DNA of 41,750 nt, from positions 1-41,750 of the forward strand of contig CALKIZ010000054.1 of the NCBI GenBank assembly GCA_937995735.1, read 5' to 3'. The notes under the pieces are model-generated. The model saw only the letters and a program-made list of their open reading frames with translations. It searched no databases and had not been told where the DNA came from. Shown piece after piece: positions 37,389 through 41,750 of this stretch (within the stretch, counting starts at the first letter, position 1; each line of letters starts with the position of its first letter). Both the position numbers and the translations under genes were made by a program. Source of the DNA: an uncultured Neomegalonema sp. GTDB taxonomy: Bacteria; Pseudomonadota; Alphaproteobacteria; Rhodobacterales; Rhodobacteraceae.

Positions 37389-40028
37389 CTATTTCGCGAG
37401 TTTCTTCGCGATCAATTCAACAGCCATTTCAGCAGTGACATCTTCGGGTTTTACGGTTTTCGGGATCGTCGCATTGACTTTACCCCATTTCACATAAGGA
37501 CCGTAGCGCCCGTCGAGGATGTTCATTGGTCCGCCTTCCTCCGGATGCTCTCCGAGTTCTTTGAGAGGCGGTTTGGCGGCGGCGCGCCCCCGGCCTGCTT
37601 TCGGATTGGCGCGTTTTTCGGCAATCAATTCGACGGCACGGTTCATGCCGACCTCAAACACCTCACGCCATTCGCCCAAATTCGCATAGGTCTTTCCGCA
37701 TTTCACGAAGGGTCCATAGCGACCAATGGCTGCGGTGATCTCTTCGCCGTCTTCGGGGTGTGTACCGATAACACGGGGCAAGTTAATGAGTTTTAAGGCG
37801 AGGTCAAAATCGACATCATCGACATCGACGCCTTTCGGGATCGAGCCGCGCGGCGGTTTGGTTTTTTCTTTGCCTTCCCCCTCCGGCTCGCCGAGTTGCA
37901 CATAAGGACCGAAGCGCCCGGATTTAAGCGTGACCGGCTTGCCGGTTTCTGGATCAATGCCCAGTTCCTTGCCGTCACCGGCTGCGGCCTGTGCTGCGGC
38001 TTCTTCCTCGCTGACGCCGAAGGCGCGGGTGTAGCGGCATTCGGGATAATTCGTGCAACCGATGAAAGCGCCGAATTTCGACGAGGTTTTGATTGAGAGC
38101 ATCCCGCCCTCGCGCATTTCCTTACCGCAGATCGGGCAGGATTTGGGGTCCATGCCGTCGCCGCGATCTTTGAAGACGTGATCGCCGAGCTTCTCATTGA
38201 TAACGTCGAGAACTTCCGAAACGCGGAGTTCTTTTGTCTCGCCGATATCCGCTGAAAACTGTGTCCAGAAGTCTTTCAGAAGAACTTTCCAGTCCATCTT
38301 TCCCGCAGAGACGGTGTCGAGTTTTTCTTCGAGGTCTGCTGTGAAATCGTATTCGACATAGCGCTTAAAATAATTTTCGAGGAATGCGGTGACGAGGCGA
38401 CCTTTATCCTCGGCGATCAGACGGTTCTTGTCTTTGGTGACATAGCCGCGATCCTGAATGACGGTGACAATCGACGCATAGGTGGAGGGTCGGCCAATGC
38501 CGAGTTCTTCCATGCGTTTGACGAGGCTGGCCTCGGTGTAACGCGGCGGCGGCTGTGTGTGGTGTTGCAGGGCAAGCGCGCTGGCGTCTTTTGAGAGGAT
38601 CGCTGCGGCGGAGTCGCCGTCTTTCTCCACGACGGTATCGTTGTCACCCGATTTCATCGCCTTGGTGAAAGCGGCTTTTAATGATCCGTCGGCTTTGGCG
38701 AGCGCATCGCCCTGAGACATTGCCGGCAGCAATGCGCCGTCTTCGTCGTCGGAAGACGTTTCGTCTTTGCCCTCTTCATAGACCTTAAGAAAACCATCGA
38801 ATTTGATGACCTGTCCGGTGGCACGAAGGCCGACTTTGCCGTCTTTGCTCTCGATTTCTGCGACTGTCCGTTCCAGACGGGCGCTTTCCATTTGCGAGGA
38901 GACAGCGCGTTTCCAGATCAGATCGTAGAGTTTTTTCTCTTCACCGTCGATGTTGAGATCATTAGCCGCCTTGGTGAAATCGGTCGGGCGGATGGCCTCG
39001 TGCGCTTCCTGAGCGTTTTTAGCTTTGACTTTATATTCGCGCGGTTTGCCCGGCACGTAGTCTTTTGAATACCGTTCGCCTATGGCTTCGCGCACAGCGG
39101 TGATGGCTTCAGGAGCCATGTCGATGCCGTCGGTCCGCATATAGGTGATAAGACCTTGCTCATAGAGTTTTTGTGCGGCGCGCATGGCTTGTTGCGCGCC
39201 CATGCCGAGTTTGCGGCTTGCCTCTTGTTGCAGCGTTGATGTCATGAATGGAGGCGAAGGGTTGCGGGTTGCGGGTTTTGCCTCGACCGATTTCACTGTG
39301 AAATCGCGCGCCTCAATCATGTCAATGGCGTGAGCGGCGTCTTTTTCATTCGCGAGGTCAAATCGCTCAAGCCTTTTACCGTCGAGTGAGGTCAGGCGGC
39401 TTTCAAATTCGGCTTTTCCCGGCGTCAGAAAGTTTGAGCGAACGGACCAGTATTCGCGCGGATCGAAAGCGTCGATCTCCATTTCGCGCTCGACCACCAG
39501 CCGCAAACACACGGATTGAACGCGGCCTGCCGAGCGAGAACCGGGCAGCTTGCGCCAGAGGACCGGCGAGAGGTTAAAGCCCACGAGATAATCGAGAGCG
39601 CGGCGGGCGAGATACGCCTCCACCAACTCCATATCGACTTCGCGGGGTTGCTTCATTGCTTCGGTAACGGCGTTCTTCGTGATCGCGTTAAAGACGACGC
39701 GCTCGACCGGAACTGTCTTTTTAAGGGCGCGCCGCTTATAGAGAGCTTCCAGCAAATGCCACGAGATCGCTTCCCCCTCACGGTCCGGGTCCGTCGCGAG
39801 GATCAATTTATCCGTGCCTTTGCAGGCCGCAGCAATATCAGCGAGTTGTTTTTTTGACTTTGTGTCAACTTCCCACGTCATGGCGAAGTCTTCATCCGGT
39901 TTCACCGAACCATCCTTTGACGGCAGGTCACGGACATGGCCGTAGGAAGCCAAGACTTTGAAGTCTTTGCCTAAATACTTGTTGATGGTCTTCGCTTTTG
40001 CTGGCGATTCGACAATCACAACGGCCAT
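37389..40028 (-). CDS. topA: DNA topoisomerase I (type IA)
   Basis: Relaxes negative supercoils through a transient 5'-phosphotyrosyl break. The 879 residues start with the Toprim domain MAVVIVESPAKAKTINKYL, with metal-site LATDPDREGEAISWH, followed by the catalytic Tyr near residue 296 in TYMRTD, then one zinc ribbon (CPICGKEM ... CTNYPECRY) and C-terminal repeats of the G-R-Y/F-G-P-Y/F-V type (SGRFGPYVQLGE, GRYGPFVKCGKTYANL, DGRYGPYVKWG), as is usual in alphaproteobacteria. ATG 40028 starts exactly at the Toprim strand; the 78 codons open upstream run into the degP promoter region. It is divergent from degP, with rnr downstream. Confidence 0.96.
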   Translation of the reverse strand: MAVVIVESPAKAKTINKYLGKDFKVLASYGHVRDLPSKDGSVKPDEDFAMTWEVDTKSKKQLADIAAACKGTDKLILATDPDREGEAISWHLLEALYKRRALKKTVPVERVVFNAITKNAVTEAMKQPREVDMELVEAYLARRALDYLVGFNLSPVLWRKLPGSRSAGRVQSVCLRLVVEREMEIDAFDPREYWSVRSNFLTPGKAEFESRLTSLDGKRLERFDLANEKDAAHAIDMIEARDFTVKSVEAKPATRNPSPPFMTSTLQQEASRKLGMGAQQAMRAAQKLYEQGLITYMRTDGIDMAPEAITAVREAIGERYSKDYVPGKPREYKVKAKNAQEAHEAIRPTDFTKAANDLNIDGEEKKLYDLIWKRAVSSQMESARLERTVAEIESKDGKVGLRATGQVIKFDGFLKVYEEGKDETSSDDEDGALLPAMSQGDALAKADGSLKAAFTKAMKSGDNDTVVEKDGDSAAAILSKDASALALQHHTQPPPRYTEASLVKRMEELGIGRPSTYASIVTVIQDRGYVTKDKNRLIAEDKGRLVTAFLENYFKRYVEYDFTADLEEKLDTVSAGKMDWKVLLKDFWTQFSADIGETKELRVSEVLDVINEKLGDHVFKDRGDGMDPKSCPICGKEMREGGMLSIKTSSKFGAFIGCTNYPECRYTRAFGVSEEEAAAQAAAGDGKELGIDPETGKPVTLKSGRFGPYVQLGEPEGEGKEKTKPPRGSIPKGVDVDDVDFDLALKLINLPRVIGTHPEDGEEITAAIGRYGPFVKCGKTYANLGEWREVFEVGMNRAVELIAEKRANPKAGRGRAAAKPPLKELGEHPEEGGPMNILDGRYGPYVKWGKVNATIPKTVKPEDVTAEMAVELIAKKLAK

Positions 40029-40149
40029 AAAGAACGGTCCTTTCGAGGATAGTAGACGGCGCGGTACATGGGCCAAGCCGTGCGCGGTGTCAACGCGGCT
40101 CGCTCGCGAAGGGTTGAACCGACATGATCGCCGCTGTGGATGCCGGACA

Positions 40150-40178
40150 CTTGAATGCCAGTAAAACTCTCGTATTTT
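40150..40178 (+). promoter_or_regulatory. Promoter candidate for the HtrA gene
   Basis: TTGAAT (40151-40156), 16 bases, TATTTT (40173-40178). Including the preceding C, CTTGAA and CGTATTT also resemble a heat-shock sigma-32-type promoter, which would suit a DegP-type protease. Consensus resemblance only. Confidence 0.4.
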
Positions 40179-40225
40179 GATCAGGTCAGAGGTGACGACA
40201 TATCCTAATATGGAGTTTAATTTTG

Positions 40226-41593
40226 ATGAATCGTTTAGCCACAATCGCGGCATCAGCGACATTTGGTGCTATTGCAACGCTGCCAGCGGCGGCGCACCAA
40301 GTGGATTATGCTGCGCTCGCGGAGCAGGTAACTCCCGCAGTCGTCAACATTTTCACGACTCAAAATTTGCCGGAGTTTAAGGGTGTCCGGGGCTTGCCCG
40401 AGGGACATCCGCTGGAGAAGTTTTTCGAAAGATTCGGCGGCGGGAACGGGTTTTCCGGGCGCGGTGATCCTTCGGAGGCTCTGGGGTCGGGATTTATCAT
40501 TGAGGGCAGCGGATATGTGATCACCAACAATCATGTTGTCGAAAATACCGATAGCGTGAAAGTGAAGCTCGCGGACGAGCGCGAATTTACCGCAAGGATC
40601 ATCGGGACGGATGAACGCACCGATGTTGCGCTGTTGAAGATTGACGGCTCTGCGGGGCTGCCTGCTGTGCGGTTTGGCGATTCTGACGCTGTGCGGGTTG
40701 GCGAAGACGTTATGGCCGTTGGCAATCCTTTTGGGTTTGGCGGGACCGTGACGACGGGAATCGTTTCGGGCAAGGGCCGTTCGATTGGATCAGGCGGGCC
40801 TTATGTCGACTTTATCCAGACCGATGCGGCGATTAACCGGGGCAGTTCGGGCGGGCCGCTCTTTAATCTGCGCGGTGAAGTGATCGGGGTGAATACGGCT
40901 ATATTTTCGCCGACGGGCGGCTCGGTGGGGCTTGGCTTTGCGGTTCCGTCGAATGTTGTCTCGCGAATTGTGGCGGACCTGCGCGATGATGGCCGCGTTG
41001 ATCGGGGCTGGCTCGGGGTTCGGATTCAGCCGATTACAGACTCGCTTGCTGCGGCGCTGGGCTTGGGAGGAAAAAGCGGCGCGTTGATCGCCAGCGTATC
41101 GCAGGATGCGCCGGCTGCGGCGACATTGCGCTCAGGCGATGTGATCTTGTCTTTCAACGGCGAGCGGGTAAAGCGCAGCCGCGATTTGCCGCGCATTGTG
41201 GGCCAGACAACGCCTCTGACATCGGTTCCTGCGATTATCCTGCGGGATGGTGTGCAACAAACGATCTTTGTGACCGTCGGGCTGTTGGAGACTCAGCAAG
41301 GGGCGCGGTTTATTCCAACCCGCGCTGAACCCGTGGCAACCAAGGGGCGCCTTGGCGCGGGGCTGCGCCCGTCTCAGGAAGGGGTGGCGATTACCTCGCT
41401 TGAACCGTCCGGCATTGCCCGCAGAGGCGGCCTGCAAGTCGATGATGTTATTTTGGAGATCGAGAATAGGCCGGTTTCGACGCCCGAAGATGTGGCCTCG
41501 GCCCTGAACGCGGCGCGCGGAAATGCGACCCTTGCGTTGGTAAAGCGCGGCGATGCGCGGATTTACATCGGGCTGGATCTTTCCACGTCTTAG
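40226..41593 (+). CDS. Periplasmic serine protease, Do/DegP (HtrA) family
   Basis: 455 residues. A signal peptide (about 1-23, ending PAAAH) exports it to the periplasm, where it degrades or refolds damaged envelope proteins. The chymotrypsin-like domain carries the triad His103 (TNNHVVEN), Asp133 (RTDVALLKI) and Ser208 (RGSSGGPL). Two PDZ domains follow: about 250-340 (RGWLGVRIQPIT) and about 365-452 (SLEPSGIARRGGLQVDDVILEIEN). ATG 40226 has GGAG ten bases upstream. It is divergent from topA with a 197-bp gap. Which paralog (DegP, DegQ or DegS-like) cannot be fixed. Confidence 0.94.
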   Translation: MNRLATIAASATFGAIATLPAAAHQVDYAALAEQVTPAVVNIFTTQNLPEFKGVRGLPEGHPLEKFFERFGGGNGFSGRGDPSEALGSGFIIEGSGYVITNNHVVENTDSVKVKLADEREFTARIIGTDERTDVALLKIDGSAGLPAVRFGDSDAVRVGEDVMAVGNPFGFGGTVTTGIVSGKGRSIGSGGPYVDFIQTDAAINRGSSGGPLFNLRGEVIGVNTAIFSPTGGSVGLGFAVPSNVVSRIVADLRDDGRVDRGWLGVRIQPITDSLAAALGLGGKSGALIASVSQDAPAAATLRSGDVILSFNGERVKRSRDLPRIVGQTTPLTSVPAIILRDGVQQTIFVTVGLLETQQGARFIPTRAEPVATKGRLGAGLRPSQEGVAITSLEPSGIARRGGLQVDDVILEIENRPVSTPEDVASALNAARGNATLALVKRGDARIYIGLDLSTS

Positions 41594-41661
41594 CGGTGGG
41601 GGGATAGGACAGGGCGGAATCATAAATTGTTAATGCGCTGAGTGGCGAATTGGATTCTTTA

Positions 41662-41684
41662 GTCGGTTCCACAGGAGGACCGAC
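41662..41684 (+). promoter_or_regulatory. Hairpin holding the ribosome site of the last gene
   Basis: GTCGGT / ACCGAC form a 6-bp stem whose loop contains AGGAGG, and the ATG follows one base after the stem. The arrangement could modulate translation, though the ribosome site stays in the loop and may be accessible. Confidence 0.45.
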
Positions 41685-41685
41685 A

Positions 41686-41750
41686 ATGACGCAAAGTTTT
41701 CTCGAGTGTATCAGGCTGATTGACGATCCCCGCATTGCGGGAATGATTAT
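41686..41750 (+). CDS. Start of an unidentified gene (partial)
   Basis: ATG 41686 is preceded by a perfect AGGAGG seven bases upstream and opens a frame of 21 codons (MTQSFLECIRLIDDPRIAGM...) that runs off the window. It follows the HtrA gene by 92 bases on the same strand. Too little is visible to name it. Confidence 0.6.
   Translation, partial: MTQSFLECIRLIDDPRIAGMI

Noticed and set aside
40029-40262. 78-codon upstream extension of topA
   Set aside because: The Toprim domain begins at ATG 40028; the extension overlaps the divergent protease promoter and the start of its gene.

Overview
The window looks like a chromosomal segment of an alphaproteobacterium of moderate to high G+C content. 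The pointers are a topA / small gene / rnr block, an alphaproteobacterial-type LexA box (GAAC-N7-GAAC) in front of a UvrD/PcrA helicase gene, a TadG-like pilus protein, the DUF6494 - Mrp - DUF4444 - DUF6505 gene row, and intergenic palindromes of the kind scattered through alphaproteobacterial genomes. No tRNA, rRNA or CRISPR array was seen.

Layout. (1) 1-1,194: right end of an IS3-family element, then an AT-rich gene for a membrane protein resembling the putative AbiC phage-abortive-infection family; this is the edge of an accessory segment. (2) 1,111-6,513: core genes thrS, a sulfite-oxidase-fold molybdoenzyme, rpmI-rplT, dusA and a PhyH-like oxygenase. (3) 6,528-18,970, all on the minus strand: a catabolic block made of a four-gene succinate-dehydrogenase-like complex (order B, two anchors, A), a two-subunit class I fumarase, two TSUP permeases, a SlcC-like 2-hydroxyacid dehydrogenase and a branched-chain-amino-acid-type ABC importer (livK-H-M-G-F). 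Together these could import a succinate-like acid, oxidise it to an ene-diacid, hydrate it and oxidise the hydroxyacid. The flavoprotein lacks the usual FAD-linking histidine. The substrate is unknown; a sulfonated C4 acid is one testable guess. (4) 19,108-21,582: the helicase gene with its SOS box. (5) 21,811-24,525: a four-gene row around the Fe-S carrier Mrp with three poorly characterised proteins. (6) 24,693-27,896: Xaa-Pro aminopeptidase and a lone TadG-like protein. (7) 28,199-31,827: five small proteins (ABM-like, three NTF2/SnoaL-like, a PNPOx-like flavin barrel) divergent from a LysR regulator, with a dyad between them; the pathway is not recognised. (8) 31,880-34,359: cupin, GNAT-like and Sel1-repeat proteins. 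(9) 34,503-41,750: rnr, a small membrane protein, topA, a DegP/HtrA protease and the start of an unknown gene.

Beyond genes, the window holds at least three families of dispersed structured repeats: an 84-86 bp two-hairpin element right after the stop codons of thrS and uvrD, a 64-66 bp element at 15.7 and 21.7 kb, and short palindromes with CCCCGG/CCGGGG-type arms, one of them inside the rnr reading frame. In the first two families the stems differ between copies by paired changes that keep the fold.
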